Positions 36,170 through 45,506 of a stretch of 64,000 bases of DNA are shown in pieces. The translations under genes were made by a program, and so were the position numbers. The notes beneath the pieces are model-generated. The model did no database searches. It had not been told where the DNA came from and was given only the letters and a program-made list of their open reading frames with translations. The stretch is from Pseudomonas sp. RIT-PI-r. Lineage in GTDB: Bacteria > Pseudomonadota > Gammaproteobacteria > Pseudomonadales > Pseudomonadaceae. Numbering within the stretch: position 1 is the first letter of the stretch; the number at the start of each line of letters is the position of its first letter. The stretch covers positions 248,001 through 312,000 of the forward strand of contig NZ_LIGE01000047.1 in NCBI RefSeq assembly GCF_001297015.1, given 5' to 3'.

Positions 36170-37654
36170 ATGAGTTCCTCACCCGATCTCGCCACAGCCG
36201 TTGCCGACAGCGATGCCGAACAACTGCGCAAACTGGGCTACACCTCGAACTTCAACCGCAGCATGAGCCTGTGGGAAAACTTCGCCTTGGGCTTCACTTA
36301 TCTGTCACCGGTCGTAGGGGTTTATACCCTCTTCGGCCTGTGCCTCGCCGCTGGTGGCCCACCGATGTTCTGGGCTTACTTGCTGGTCGGTTGCGGCCAA
36401 TTACTGGTGTGCCTGATCTTCGGCGAAGTGGTTTCGCAGTTCCCGATTTCCGGCGGCGTTTACCCTTGGGCACGTCGATTGGTCGGTAAGAAATGGGCAT
36501 GGATGGTCGGCTGGATCTACTCCATCGCCCTTTGCGTGACCATCGCTGCCGTTGCGGTCGGTGCGGGCCCGTACCTGGCCGCCATGCTCGGCTTTGAGCC
36601 AAGCAACAACACCAACATCGTCATCGCGCTGGTGCTGACCCTGTTCGCCACACTGGTCAACCTCAGCGGCACCAAAGTGCTGGCGCGAATCGCCATGTTC
36701 GGCTTCCTCTGCGAACTGGTTGGCGCAGTGATCGTCGGCGTTTACTTGCTGGTGTTCGAACGTCACCAACCACTCAGCGTGTTGTTCAACACCTTCGACA
36801 TCAGCGTCGACGGCTCTTACCTGCCGGCGTTCCTCACCGCATCGCTGGCGGGGATGTTCCTCTACTACGGCTTCGAGGCCTGCGGCGATGTCGCCGAAGA
36901 AACCCCGAACCCCAGCGCAAAAATCCCGGTGGCCATGCGCATGACCATTTACATCGGCGGCATCGCGGCGATGTTCGCCTGCCTGGCGCTGATTCTTGCC
37001 GTGCCGGATATGCAAGCGGTGATCAACGGCACCGACAAAGACCCGGTCACTACCATCCTCAACAATGCCTTCGGCCCGGTCGGTTCGAAACTGGTGATGG
37101 GCGTGGTAATGATTTCCTTCATCTCCTGCGTCATCAGCCTGCAAGCAGCGGCGAGCCGTCTGCTGTACTCCTACGCTCGCGATGAAATGGTCATCGGCAG
37201 CCGACTGCTGAAAAAGATTTCTCCTACCACCCAAGTACCGGTTGCCGCGCTGTTCGTGTCCGGCGTCCTGCCGGCCCTGATCATCGCCCTCGGCTTCTTC
37301 CTGCAAGACGCCGTGGCCACCATCGTCAGCTTCGCCGCCATCGGCATCTATCTCGCCTTCCAGATGATCGTCCTGGCCGCGCTGTACGCCCGCAGCAAAG
37401 GCTGGAAACCGAGCGGCAAATTCACCCTCGGCGCATGGGGCTGGCCGGTGAACATCGGCGCGCTGGTGTACGGCGTTGGCGCAATCATCAACATGGCCTG
37501 GCCACGCACGCCCGATGCGGCGTGGTATGTGAACTATGCGATGGTGTTGAGCACGGCGATCGTGATTGGCTTGGGCTTGATTTATATGTGGATTGGCAAG
37601 CCGTATGACCATGGCAAGGCGCCGGCTGGGGATGCTTGGAAGGTGAGTCGCTAA
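36170..37654 (+). CDS. APC-family amino acid/polyamine permease
   Basis: A 494-residue inner-membrane transporter with about 12 hydrophobic helices. An early NFALGFTYLSPVVGVYTLFG helix and ISGGVYPWARRLVGKKWAW resemble the amino-acid/choline branch (yeast Uga4/BAT1-like) that carries GABA, choline or polyamines. The frame is open from 36044, but the ATG 36170 with GGAG about 10 bases upstream is preferred. The location after patD suggests GABA or putrescine as substrate; this is inference. Confidence 0.88.
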   Translation: MSSSPDLATAVADSDAEQLRKLGYTSNFNRSMSLWENFALGFTYLSPVVGVYTLFGLCLAAGGPPMFWAYLLVGCGQLLVCLIFGEVVSQFPISGGVYPWARRLVGKKWAWMVGWIYSIALCVTIAAVAVGAGPYLAAMLGFEPSNNTNIVIALVLTLFATLVNLSGTKVLARIAMFGFLCELVGAVIVGVYLLVFERHQPLSVLFNTFDISVDGSYLPAFLTASLAGMFLYYGFEACGDVAEETPNPSAKIPVAMRMTIYIGGIAAMFACLALILAVPDMQAVINGTDKDPVTTILNNAFGPVGSKLVMGVVMISFISCVISLQAAASRLLYSYARDEMVIGSRLLKKISPTTQVPVAALFVSGVLPALIIALGFFLQDAVATIVSFAAIGIYLAFQMIVLAALYARSKGWKPSGKFTLGAWGWPVNIGALVYGVGAIINMAWPRTPDAAWYVNYAMVLSTAIVIGLGLIYMWIGKPYDHGKAPAGDAWKVSR

Positions 37655-37665
37655 AAGCGTTTGAT

Positions 37666-37688
37666 CCCGGCACCGACAAGGTGCCGGG
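37666..37688 (+). terminator. Hairpin after the permease gene
   Basis: CCCGGCACC and GGTGCCGGG pair around GACAA, 11 bases past the stop codon. The T run is missing, so termination efficiency is uncertain. Confidence 0.55.
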
Positions 37689-37712
37689 GTTCCGGTAAGC
37701 CATGAAACCTCA

Positions 37713-38279
37713 TCAAAAAGAAAGCTCCGCCTGATCGTGCTTCAACAGGGAAATACGGTCGAACAGTTTGATTTTTTCATTGGCTTTTTGCTTGGCGTGA
37801 TCGGACATGAATGCAATCAATTCTTCGAGCTGACTGACGTCTCCGACCACCTTGAATTCCTTTTCCTTGTTGACGAAAACAAGCGACTTCTTCTTTCTCG
37901 ACAACAGTTCAATGACGTTACTGAGCGTACCGGTGCTCTTTGCGTCCCAGATCATCATACCGTAGTCAGCCGCTTCGGCCATGACGACGTCTTTTTCGGT
38001 GAAGAAGGCTCTCGACCCTTTGGAATGTTTGGAGTCGACTGTTCTGGCGGGCCACTGTCCAAGATTATTCCTCGGAGCAGAACCGCTGCAGAACACCGTG
38101 GTGTTGGATCGTTCGAGACTCAGCAGGTACTCCTGAATGGAGGTATCGGCGCCCGCTGCGTCCCCAACCACCACCTCGAACTCAGACGCCACGATGTTAT
38201 TGATACGCTCTTTAACCTTCGGATCAAGGTTCTTGATGTTGACAGAGCCGGCAATAAATACAGTGGTCATTGAGTTCAC
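37713..38279 (-). CDS. SLOG-fold nucleotide-binding protein (YspA-like)
   Basis: A 188-residue protein with no signal peptide. Residues about 4-12 (TTVFIAGSVN) begin a Rossmann-like strand, VVVGDAAGADTSIQEYLL gives the glycine-rich loop, and MIWDAKSTGTLSNVIELL is the second conserved block, matching YspA-type SLOG proteins, which are thought to bind nucleotide-like ligands. Start may be the Met at residue 1 or the one at residue 4. It has no obvious partner gene, being between a permease and the Bro-N gene. The ligand and role are unknown. Confidence 0.75.
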   Translation of the reverse strand: MNSMTTVFIAGSVNIKNLDPKVKERINNIVASEFEVVVGDAAGADTSIQEYLLSLERSNTTVFCSGSAPRNNLGQWPARTVDSKHSKGSRAFFTEKDVVMAEAADYGMMIWDAKSTGTLSNVIELLSRKKKSLVFVNKEKEFKVVGDVSQLEELIAFMSDHAKQKANEKIKLFDRISLLKHDQAELSF

Positions 38280-38713
38280 ATCATCTGCGGCACTTCTCGA
38301 GATTCATATGAATAAAGGAAAAAATGCCGGTCAGGGATGAGCTCACCGTCATCAGTGCAAAATCAGGCATTTCCTACAGATATGACCTTCCTGAAAAAGC
38401 CCCATTTCCTACGCTGTGCGTCGACAGAGTAGACTTGTCGCCGCAAGCGCCTGACCGATAGGCTTTATCCCGTCGCTGCTAATTCAGCGACCCGGGGTCG
38501 AAGCCGGAAACTGTCAACGCGGTGCTTGCATGCCCTCCATTGAACTGTGGCTGTCACAGCTTCAGTTTTGCTTTATGGCGGGCCGTGTGGCGCGGGCCTT
38601 CTGGCTTTTCCGTGTTTGACTGGAAGTATCCCGACTTCGAACGCCACACGGTTCGCCACCCAACTTGTCGAAGAGTTGATGGCGACTTTCCTACTCAAAT
38701 CGGAAGTCACTAA
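38280..38713 (+). promoter_or_regulatory. Leader region upstream of the Bro-N gene
   Basis: These 434 bases carry no recognised gene. From about 38410 to 38713 there are several short hairpins, e.g. TCGCTG-CTAATT-CAGCGA at 38473-38490. An ORF starts at ATG 38530 with 29 codons (MPSIELWLSQLQFCF...), and another frame opens at GTG 38522 and stops at 38713, one base before the Bro-N ATG. It may be a structured or translated leader. Confidence 0.4.
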
Positions 38714-39214
38714 ATGTCTGCGCAAATCCAAAATTCATCGTCGACCCACTTCACCCCCACCATCTTCACCCGCCACAACCGCTTCCTCCACGCCTTCATG
38801 CAAGACCACGAAGCCTGGTTCTGTGTCCAGGATCTCGGTCGCCTGATGGGCTATCCGCTTAACGAACGCCTCACCCTGAAACTCGATCCCGACCAGCGTC
38901 GCCATGTCCTCCTGCGTCGGGACGGCGAAATCATCGATTGCGCGATGGTCAGCGAGTCCGGCCTGTTCGCCCTGCTCGTCCATCACTTCGTCCCGGAAAA
39001 CCGGCACCTGCGCCAATGGCTGAGCCATGAAGTCATCCCGATGCTGCGCGAAACCCATTCAAGCCCAATGGACAACCATCCGAGCCTGAGTTCGATGCAT
39101 TGGGCAGGCGTCACCGTGCCGCTGCTGCACTGGCAACAGCAGGCGTGGGTCAAATGGCGGGATGTGCCGGAGTTGATGCATGGACAGCGACCGTATCCGG
39201 TATCGGGAACGTGA
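38714..39214 (+). CDS. Bro-N domain protein
   Basis: A 166-residue protein. Residues about 17-110 form a Bro-N domain (FLHAFMQDHEAWFCVQDLGR, SESGLFALLVHHF, LRQWLSHEVIPMLRE), known from phage and baculovirus antirepressors. The C-terminal third is unrecognised. It stands alone, with no other phage gene seen nearby, so it is probably a domesticated or drifting accessory gene. A bidirectional terminator follows. Confidence 0.85.
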   Translation: MSAQIQNSSSTHFTPTIFTRHNRFLHAFMQDHEAWFCVQDLGRLMGYPLNERLTLKLDPDQRRHVLLRRDGEIIDCAMVSESGLFALLVHHFVPENRHLRQWLSHEVIPMLRETHSSPMDNHPSLSSMHWAGVTVPLLHWQQQAWVKWRDVPELMHGQRPYPVSGT

Positions 39215-39226
39215 AGCTGATTCCAT

Positions 39227-39262
39227 AAAAAAGGGGCGGACTTCTCAGTCCGCCCCTTTTGA
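39227..39262. terminator. Bidirectional terminator between Bro-N gene and the 61-residue gene
   Basis: AAAAGGGGCGGAC and GTCCGCCCCTTTT arms enclose TTCTCA with A and T runs on either side. It can serve both converging genes. Confidence 0.9.
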
Positions 39263-39269
39263 TCTTCTC

Positions 39270-39455
39270 TTAAAACCGCGAAACACTCCGCATCGCATCC
39301 ACCAGATACCGCATCGCGATCCGGTCACTTTCCGAAAGCTCGCGATAACGCTCCACCAGCTTCAGCTCCTCCGAGTTCAGCCGACGCCTTCTGCGCCCAC
39401 TGCCCAAGCAAGGAAAGATGCCCAACATGTCGGTAATGCCTTGGATTTTTGCCAT
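39270..39455 (-). CDS. Small basic hypothetical protein
   Basis: A 61-residue protein, with an arginine cluster (GSGRRRRRLN) followed by a predicted helix-rich part, KLVERYRELSESDRIAMRYL. This part resembles the end of a small regulator helix pair. ATG 39455 is preceded by AGAAGGACATC, a good ribosome site, and a terminator closes it, so I consider it real. Function unknown. Confidence 0.6.
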   Translation of the reverse strand: MAKIQGITDMLGIFPCLGSGRRRRRLNSEELKLVERYRELSESDRIAMRYLVDAMRSVSRF

Positions 39456-39859
39456 GGACGATGTCCTTCTCTAATACTGCAAAGAACTGCTTAAACACCA
39501 CATCGCCCTGCCCCTTACAGCAGCGCCTTGTGCCCTGCCGGCTAAATGGGTCGCGCCGGCCATGCCCCTTAGAATAGAAATTAATTCGGCGCTGAAAAGG
39601 GGTTTTTAGAGTAATTAGTCAAGAAAAGCAGATATGCCGTGTAAATCAGAAAGTCCTGTCAGATTTTTAACCGACATGTCTTGTTTCATTGACACCCTGT
39701 CGCACTGAATCAACGAATTTTGCATTGCGAGCGAACGGTTTAAGCTAGCGGGCATCTGTTTATAGTCCGTTGCGTTTGGCCGAAGGCTTGTCCGAACCGT
39801 TATTTCTGATCCAGCACGTGCCAGGAACGGCGCGGGATTGCACACGACAGGTTGTATTT
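39456..39859. other. Intergenic region upstream of opgD
   Basis: No gene is seen in these 404 bases. The middle part (about 39570-39720) is rich in A and T and should contain the promoters of opgD and the small gene at 39270. A short -10-like TTATAG occurs at about 39761. No repeat or hairpin stands out. Confidence 0.45.
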
Positions 39860-41488
39860 ATGCACCGCAGGAATTTGCTCAAAGCGTCCATGGCCATTGC
39901 GGCTTACACCGGTCTTTCGGCCACCGGCCTGCTGGCTACCCGTGCGTGGGCCGCCAGTGGCGGCGCTGCGGATGGCGAAGCGCAGGCCTTCGATTTCGAA
40001 GCGCTCAAGCGCCAGGCCAAGCAGCTCGCTGGCAGCGCCTATCAGGACACTAAACAGGTGCTCCCACCGACGTTGGCGACGATGACGCCGCAGAACTTCA
40101 ATGCGATCCGCTACGACGGCGAGCATTCGTTGTGGAAGGAGAACAAGGGCCAGCTCGACGTACAGTTCTTCCACGTCGGCATGGGTTTCCGCCAGCCGGT
40201 GCGCATGTACAGCGTCGACCCGAAGACCCGCACCGCGCGCGAGGTGCATTTCCGCCCGACCCTGTTCAATTACGAGAACACCTCGGTCGACACCCAGCAG
40301 CTCAAGGGCGATTTGGGTTTCGCCGGTTTCAAGCTGTTCAAGGCGCCGGAACTGGATCGCCATGACGTGGTGTCTTTCCTCGGCGCCAGTTACTTCCGTG
40401 CGGTGGATGCGACTGGCCAATATGGCCTCTCCGCGCGCGGTCTGGCGATCGACACTTACGCCAAGAAGCGCGAAGAGTTTCCTGACTTCACCAAATTCTG
40501 GTTCGAGACCCCGGATCAGAACGCCACGCGTTTTGTGGTCTACGCCCTGCTCGACTCGCCGAGCGCGACCGGCGCGTACCGCTTCGACATCGATTGCCAG
40601 GCCGAGCGCGTGGTGATGGAGATCGACGCACACATCAATGCGCGCACCACCATCGAGCAACTGGGCATCTCGCCGATGACCAGCATGTTCAGCTGCGGCA
40701 ACCACGAACGCCGCATGTGCGACACCATTCACCCGCAAATCCACGACTCGGACCGTCTGGCCATGTGGCGTGGCAACGGTGAGTGGATCTGCCGTCCGCT
40801 GAACAACCCGGCGACCCTGCAGTTCAACGCGTTTGCCGATACCAATCCGAAGGGCTTCGGTCTGGTGCAGACCGACCATGAGTTCGCCAACTATCAGGAC
40901 ACCGTCGACTGGTACAGCAAGCGCCCGAGCCTGTGGGTAGAACCGACCACCGCGTGGGGCGAAGGCTCCATCGATCTGCTGGAAATTCCTACCACCGGCG
41001 AGACGCTCGACAACATCGTCGCGTTCTGGACCCCGAAGAAACCGGTGGCTGCCGGTGATTCGCTGAATTATGGCTACAAGCTCTACTGGAGCGCTCTGCC
41101 GCCGGTGAGCACGCCGTTGGCGCGGGTGCAGGCGACTCGTTCTGGCATGGGCGGTTTTGTTGAGGGTTGGGCACCGGGTGAGCATTACCCGCCGGTGTGG
41201 GCGCGTCGTTTTGCCGTGGACTTCACCGGTGGTGGTCTGGATCGACTGCCGCAGGGCACCGGTATTGAGCCGGTAGTGACGTGTTCGAACGGCAAGGTGC
41301 AGGATTTCAGCGTGCTGGTGCTGGATGACATCAAGGGTTACCGGATTCTGTTTGACTGGTACCCGACCAGTGACAGCGTTGAGCCGGTGGAGCTGCGGTT
41401 GTTTATTCGCACCAACGATCGCACGTTGAGCGAGACCTGGTTGTACCAGTACTTCCCGCCAGCGCCGGATAAGCGCAAATACCCTTGA
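39860..41488 (+). CDS. opgD: Periplasmic glucan biosynthesis protein OpgD (MdoD)
   Basis: A 542-residue periplasmic protein acting on osmoregulated glucan backbones. It starts with a twin-arginine signal (MHRRNLLKASM, then hydrophobic to ATRAWAA), so export is probably by the Tat system. The mature part contains VQFFHVGMGFRQPVRMYSVD and LGISPMTSMFSCGNHERR, typical of OpgD/OpgG. The frame is open to 39770, but ATG 39860 gives the proper signal. Length agrees with E. coli OpgD (551). Confidence 0.94.
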   Translation: MHRRNLLKASMAIAAYTGLSATGLLATRAWAASGGAADGEAQAFDFEALKRQAKQLAGSAYQDTKQVLPPTLATMTPQNFNAIRYDGEHSLWKENKGQLDVQFFHVGMGFRQPVRMYSVDPKTRTAREVHFRPTLFNYENTSVDTQQLKGDLGFAGFKLFKAPELDRHDVVSFLGASYFRAVDATGQYGLSARGLAIDTYAKKREEFPDFTKFWFETPDQNATRFVVYALLDSPSATGAYRFDIDCQAERVVMEIDAHINARTTIEQLGISPMTSMFSCGNHERRMCDTIHPQIHDSDRLAMWRGNGEWICRPLNNPATLQFNAFADTNPKGFGLVQTDHEFANYQDTVDWYSKRPSLWVEPTTAWGEGSIDLLEIPTTGETLDNIVAFWTPKKPVAAGDSLNYGYKLYWSALPPVSTPLARVQATRSGMGGFVEGWAPGEHYPPVWARRFAVDFTGGGLDRLPQGTGIEPVVTCSNGKVQDFSVLVLDDIKGYRILFDWYPTSDSVEPVELRLFIRTNDRTLSETWLYQYFPPAPDKRKYP

Positions 41489-41513
41489 GGGTTTGAGGCG
41501 CCTGGACGGGCCT

Positions 41514-41606
41514 CATCGCGAGCAGGCTCGCTCCTACAGTTGATCTCTGTCGAACACGTATTTTGTGAACGACAAATAATCCTGTAGGAGTGAGCCTGCT
41601 CGCGAT
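41514..41606. repeat. REP-type inverted pair, family A
   Basis: ATCGCGAGCAGGCTCGCTCC and CCTGTAGGAGTGAGCCTGCT face each other across about 40 bases behind opgD. The arms differ at one base (CTCGCTCC against GTGAGCC). Confidence 0.85.
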
Positions 41607-41635
41607 AGCGTCCGCCCAGTCAGCACAAAAAAACC

Positions 41636-41672
41636 AGAAAAAAGCCCCGGCCATCACTGACCGGGGCTTTTT
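41636..41672. terminator. Terminator between opgD and the reductase gene
   Basis: AAAGCCCCGG and CCGGGGCTTT arms around CCATCACTGA, with A run before and T run after. It probably serves opgD and the converging gene at 41690. Confidence 0.9.
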
Positions 41673-41689
41673 GCTTTATCGCTATTCAT

Positions 41690-42796
41690 TCAATCCCGTA
41701 AATCAGACTCATGAATCGGCTGATCCCGATGCGTCGCACGCTGATACTGCGCCGGCCACACCGCTTTGCGTCCACCCAGATCATCGTCGGCATGCAGCGG
41801 CCAGTACGGATCACGCAGCAGCTCGCGGGCGAGGAAGATAATGTCGGCCTGACAGGTGCGCAGAATGTGCTCAGCCTGCGCCGGCTCGGTAATCATTCCC
41901 ACAGTGCCGGTGGCGATGCCTGACTCTTTGCGTACGCGCTCGGCGAAACGCGTCTGATAACCCGGCCCCACCGGAATCTCAGCGTTGGCTGCGGTTCCGC
42001 CCGAAGAGACGTCGATCAGATCGGCGCCAAGGGTGTGCAGGCGTCGCGCCAGCTCGACGGTTTCATCCGGGTTCCAGCCATCCTCAACCCAATCGGTAGC
42101 CGATACGCGAACAAATAACGGCAACTCCTCAGGCCAAACCGCCCGCACCGCCTCCGTCACTTGCAGCACCAGACGAATACGATTTTCAAACGAACCTCCG
42201 TACTGATCGCGGCGCTGATTGCTCAGCGGCGAGAGAAACTGATGCAGCAGATAACCATGCGCCGCATGCACCTCAACCACACTGAAACCGGCCTTCAACG
42301 CGCGTTTCGCGGCATCGACAAAGGCCTGAATGACGTCGGCAATCTGCCCTTCATCGAGTTGTTTCGGTTGCGTGTGTTGTGGGTCAAAGGCAATCGGCGA
42401 AGGCCCGACCGGTGTCCAGCCGCCGTCATCGGGTTTGACGCTGCCATGCTTGCCGATCCACGGCCGATGGGTGCTGGCCTTGCGCCCGGCGTGGGCCAGT
42501 TGAATCCCGGCGACCGCGCCTTGGGACGTGATGAAGCGGGTGATGCGTTGCAGCGGTTCGATCTGTTCGTCGTTCCACAGGCCAAGGTCTTCGGCGGTGA
42601 TCCGCCCGTCGGCGGTGACCGCCGTGGCTTCAGTAAATACCAGACCGGCGCCGCCCACCGCGCGGCTGCCGAGGTGCACCAGGTGCCAGTCGTTGGCCAG
42701 GCCGTCGACGCTGGAGTACTGGCACATCGGTGATACAGCGATGCGGTTGGGCAAGGTCAGTTGGCGCAGGGTGAAGGGTTCAAGCAGCAGACTCAT
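41690..42796 (-). CDS. NADH:flavin oxidoreductase, old yellow enzyme family
   Basis: A 368-residue FMN enzyme of the YqjM/XenA (class III) type. SPMCQYSSVDGLANDWHLVH opens the barrel and carries the conserved redox-active Cys, EVHAAHGYLLHQFLSPLSN holds the paired histidines that bind substrate, and GGRPNxxx-like phosphate region is seen near the end. It reduces activated alkenes or nitro-compounds using NAD(P)H. The physiological substrate is unknown. It is monocistronic here. Confidence 0.9.
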   Translation of the reverse strand: MSLLLEPFTLRQLTLPNRIAVSPMCQYSSVDGLANDWHLVHLGSRAVGGAGLVFTEATAVTADGRITAEDLGLWNDEQIEPLQRITRFITSQGAVAGIQLAHAGRKASTHRPWIGKHGSVKPDDGGWTPVGPSPIAFDPQHTQPKQLDEGQIADVIQAFVDAAKRALKAGFSVVEVHAAHGYLLHQFLSPLSNQRRDQYGGSFENRIRLVLQVTEAVRAVWPEELPLFVRVSATDWVEDGWNPDETVELARRLHTLGADLIDVSSGGTAANAEIPVGPGYQTRFAERVRKESGIATGTVGMITEPAQAEHILRTCQADIIFLARELLRDPYWPLHADDDLGGRKAVWPAQYQRATHRDQPIHESDLRD

Positions 42797-42971
42797 GGGG
42801 CACCTCTCAAATCAGTGGGCAGGCTCCAGGGTTCTGTTTGAATAGTCGACGAGTGACAGGAAAAAGGTGCAGCACCCGCCCCCGCGGGCAAAAAATTCGA
42901 CAAGACGTCACAAGGCCAATCAAGCAGTGCTTAGAGCCTAGTCGACAACGGGGGATCGGGGGGAATTCAAG

Positions 42972-43047
42972 AAAAGATCGCAGCCTGCGGCAGCTCCTAC
43001 ATTGGAATGCGGTTTCCTGTAGGAGCTGCCGCAGGCTGCGATCTTTT
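42972..43047. repeat. REP-type inverted pair, family B
   Basis: AAAAGATCGCAGCCTGCGGC and its inverted copy flank 19 bases immediately behind recJ. The pair almost touches the recJ stop codon. Confidence 0.85.
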
Positions 43048-43052
43048 GATCT

Positions 43053-44762
43053 TCAACGCGGTTCGATATGAGCAATCATCAACTGAACGGTCTCATTACC
43101 CCGAAACTCGTTAACGTCGAGCTTATAGGCGAGCTCAACCCACTTGATCGTCGGATTCGGCCAGATATCCCGGTCAATCCCAAACGCAATGCCATCCAGT
43201 TTCACCGAACCACACTCGCTCTTCAGCACCACTTTCAAATGCCGCTCGCCGACGACGCGCTGTTCAACCAACTGAAACACGCCGTGAAACAGCGGCTCCG
43301 GGAAGTGCTGTCCCCAAGGCCCAGCGTGGCGCAGGGCGCGGGCCAGTTCGAGGTGAAATTCTTCTACCGCCAGTGTGCCGTCCGACAGCATGCGCCCGGT
43401 CAGGTCTTCCTCGCGAAGTTGCCTACGCACTTCAGCGTCGAATGCCTCGGCGAACAGCGGAAAATTCTCCTGCGGCAAGGTCAGACCGGCCGCCATCGCG
43501 TGGCCACCGTACTTGGCGATCAGGGTCGGATGCTGCGCCGCGACCACGCTCAAGGCATCGCGAATATGGAAGCCCTGAACAGAGCGGCCCGAGCCTTTGA
43601 GCAAACCATCACCGGCATCGGCGAAGGCAATGGTCGGACGGAAGTAACGCTCTTTCATCCGCGACGCGAGAATCCCGATCACGCCTTGGTGCCACTCCGG
43701 ATCGAACAGGCACAAGCCAAACGGCATCGATTCGACCGGCAAATCCTTGAGCTGCGCCAGCGCTTCACGCTGCATGCCCTGCTCGATGGATTTGCGATCC
43801 TGGTTCATGCCGTCCAGTTGCGCGGCCATTTCCCGGGCCTTGTTGGCGTCGGCGGTGAGCAGGCATTCGATGCCCAGGCTCATGTCGTCCAGACGCCCGG
43901 CGGCGTTCAGGCGTGGACCGACGATAAACCCCAGATCGGTGGAGGTAATGCGCGCGGCGTCACGCTTGGCCACTTCAAGGATCGCTTTGATCCCCGGCCG
44001 TGCGCGACCGGCGCGAATGCGTTCAAGACCTTGATGCACCAGAATGCGGTTGTTGGCGTCCAGCGGCACCACGTCGGCAACGCTGCCCAGCGCCACCAGA
44101 TCCAGCAGCTCGCCGATGTTCGGCTGCGGCTTGTTTTCGTACCAGCCGAGGCTGCGCAACCGCGCGCGCAATGCCATCAACACGTAGAAAATCACCCCGA
44201 CGCCGGCCAGCGCCTTGCTCGGAAATTCGCAACCGGGCTGGTTCGGGTTGACCAGCGCATCGGCCTGCGGCAGTTCATCGCCCGGCAAGTGGTGGTCAGT
44301 GATCAGCACTTTGAGGCCATGGCGCTTGGCGGCGGCCACACCTTCGACGCTGGAGACACCGTTGTCGACGGTGACCAGCAAATGCGGCTCACGAGTCAAA
44401 GCGACTTCAACGATTTCCGGGGTCAGGCCGTAGCCATATTCAAAGCGGTTCGGCACCAGATAATCGACGTGCGCGGCACCGAGCAAACGCAAGCCAAGCA
44501 TGCCGACCGTGCTGGCCGTCGCACCGTCCGCGTCGAAGTCGCCGACGATAAGAATGCGCTGGCGCTGCTCCAGCGCCGTCACCAGCAAGTCCACCGCCGC
44601 ATCAATGCCCTTGAGCTGCTGAAACGGGATCAACCGCGCCAGGCTCTTGTCCAGCTCTGCCTCTGACTGCACGCCCCGTGCCGCGTACAAGCGGGTCAGC
44701 AGCGGAGGAATATCACCCAGAAAGGGCAGCGTGGCAGGCAGTTGACGAGGTTCGATGCGCAT
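43053..44762 (-). CDS. recJ: Single-stranded-DNA exonuclease RecJ
   Basis: A 5'-3' exonuclease acting on single-stranded DNA in RecF recombination and mismatch repair. The 569-residue protein has the DHH motifs DFDADG (about residue 97), VTVDNG and ITDHHLPGDEL, then the DHHA1 domain with KYGGHAMAAGL and an OB-like C-terminal part. Length is typical. The yaeQ gene lies just upstream on the same strand. Confidence 0.96.
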   Translation of the reverse strand: MRIEPRQLPATLPFLGDIPPLLTRLYAARGVQSEAELDKSLARLIPFQQLKGIDAAVDLLVTALEQRQRILIVGDFDADGATASTVGMLGLRLLGAAHVDYLVPNRFEYGYGLTPEIVEVALTREPHLLVTVDNGVSSVEGVAAAKRHGLKVLITDHHLPGDELPQADALVNPNQPGCEFPSKALAGVGVIFYVLMALRARLRSLGWYENKPQPNIGELLDLVALGSVADVVPLDANNRILVHQGLERIRAGRARPGIKAILEVAKRDAARITSTDLGFIVGPRLNAAGRLDDMSLGIECLLTADANKAREMAAQLDGMNQDRKSIEQGMQREALAQLKDLPVESMPFGLCLFDPEWHQGVIGILASRMKERYFRPTIAFADAGDGLLKGSGRSVQGFHIRDALSVVAAQHPTLIAKYGGHAMAAGLTLPQENFPLFAEAFDAEVRRQLREEDLTGRMLSDGTLAVEEFHLELARALRHAGPWGQHFPEPLFHGVFQLVEQRVVGERHLKVVLKSECGSVKLDGIAFGIDRDIWPNPTIKWVELAYKLDVNEFRGNETVQLMIAHIEPR

Positions 44763-44817
44763 GGGGTGACGGAGACTTCTCTCTAATACGTGGGATTATG
44801 CAGTTGAAGGCGCGGGA

Positions 44818-45360
44818 TCAGCCGCGCTCACCTTGTAGCCATTGCAACTGGACTTCGTGCTGACCACGGTCGTCGGTGACGAAGATCGTCCCTTCGCTGA
44901 TCATCACGTCCCACTTGATGACGCGGGGCATGTCCTTGGCCAGCGTCTCCAGCACTTCCTGCGGGACGGCGGCGATGTTGACGTTTTTCAGGTTCTTGAT
45001 CGCCGGGATCACCTTGGTTTCCCAGACGCGCAGACTGCCATAGGCCAGCAGGCTGGTGCGCTCGGTGCGACGCGAGCACCAGGTCAGACGGTCGGCGTCT
45101 GGCTGGCCGACTTCGATCCAGTGCAGAACACGGTCGTCCAGGCTCTTTTCCCACAGTGCAGGTTCATCCACGTCTGACAGACCGCGACCAAACGACAACT
45201 GCTCGTTGTACCAGAGGGCGTAGGCCAGCAGGCGCACGGTCATGCGCTCTTCGGTTTCCGAAGGGTGACGGGCGATGGTCTGCTTGACGCTCTCGTAGAC
45301 ACTGCGGTCGAGATCGGTGAGGTTCAGTTCAAACTTGTAGGTAGTGGACGGCTGGGCCAT
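44818..45360 (-). CDS. yaeQ: YaeQ family protein
   Basis: A 180-residue protein (E. coli YaeQ: 181). It opens MAQPSTTYKFELNLTDLDRS and contains HWIEVGQPDADRLTWCSRRT, typical of the family, whose fold is related to PD-(D/E)XK nucleases. The cellular role is not established. The frame is open to 45483, but ATG 45360 gives the family start. It precedes recJ by 55 bases on the same strand, so the two may be cotranscribed. Confidence 0.92.
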   Translation of the reverse strand: MAQPSTTYKFELNLTDLDRSVYESVKQTIARHPSETEERMTVRLLAYALWYNEQLSFGRGLSDVDEPALWEKSLDDRVLHWIEVGQPDADRLTWCSRRTERTSLLAYGSLRVWETKVIPAIKNLKNVNIAAVPQEVLETLAKDMPRVIKWDVMISEGTIFVTDDRGQHEVQLQWLQGERG

Positions 45361-45506
45361 GAACGGGCTTCTTGATACGAGGAAAGTCGGCAAGTCTAAC
45401 CGATGCGGTAGGCAATCATCGAATTGATGGCGATCAAGCTGCGGCGTCTGACCGCCGGCTATGTTAAAACGCTGTATCCGCACAGCCTTGTCCTACAGGA
45501 TTCAGT

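Noticed and set aside
39615..39845. 76-codon minus-strand frame upstream of opgD
   Set aside because: No ribosome site, no hydrophobic or domain pattern; likely chance in the AT-rich promoter region.
43068..44666. Plus-strand frame of 532 codons
   Set aside because: Antisense of recJ; the recJ protein is clearly the real gene.
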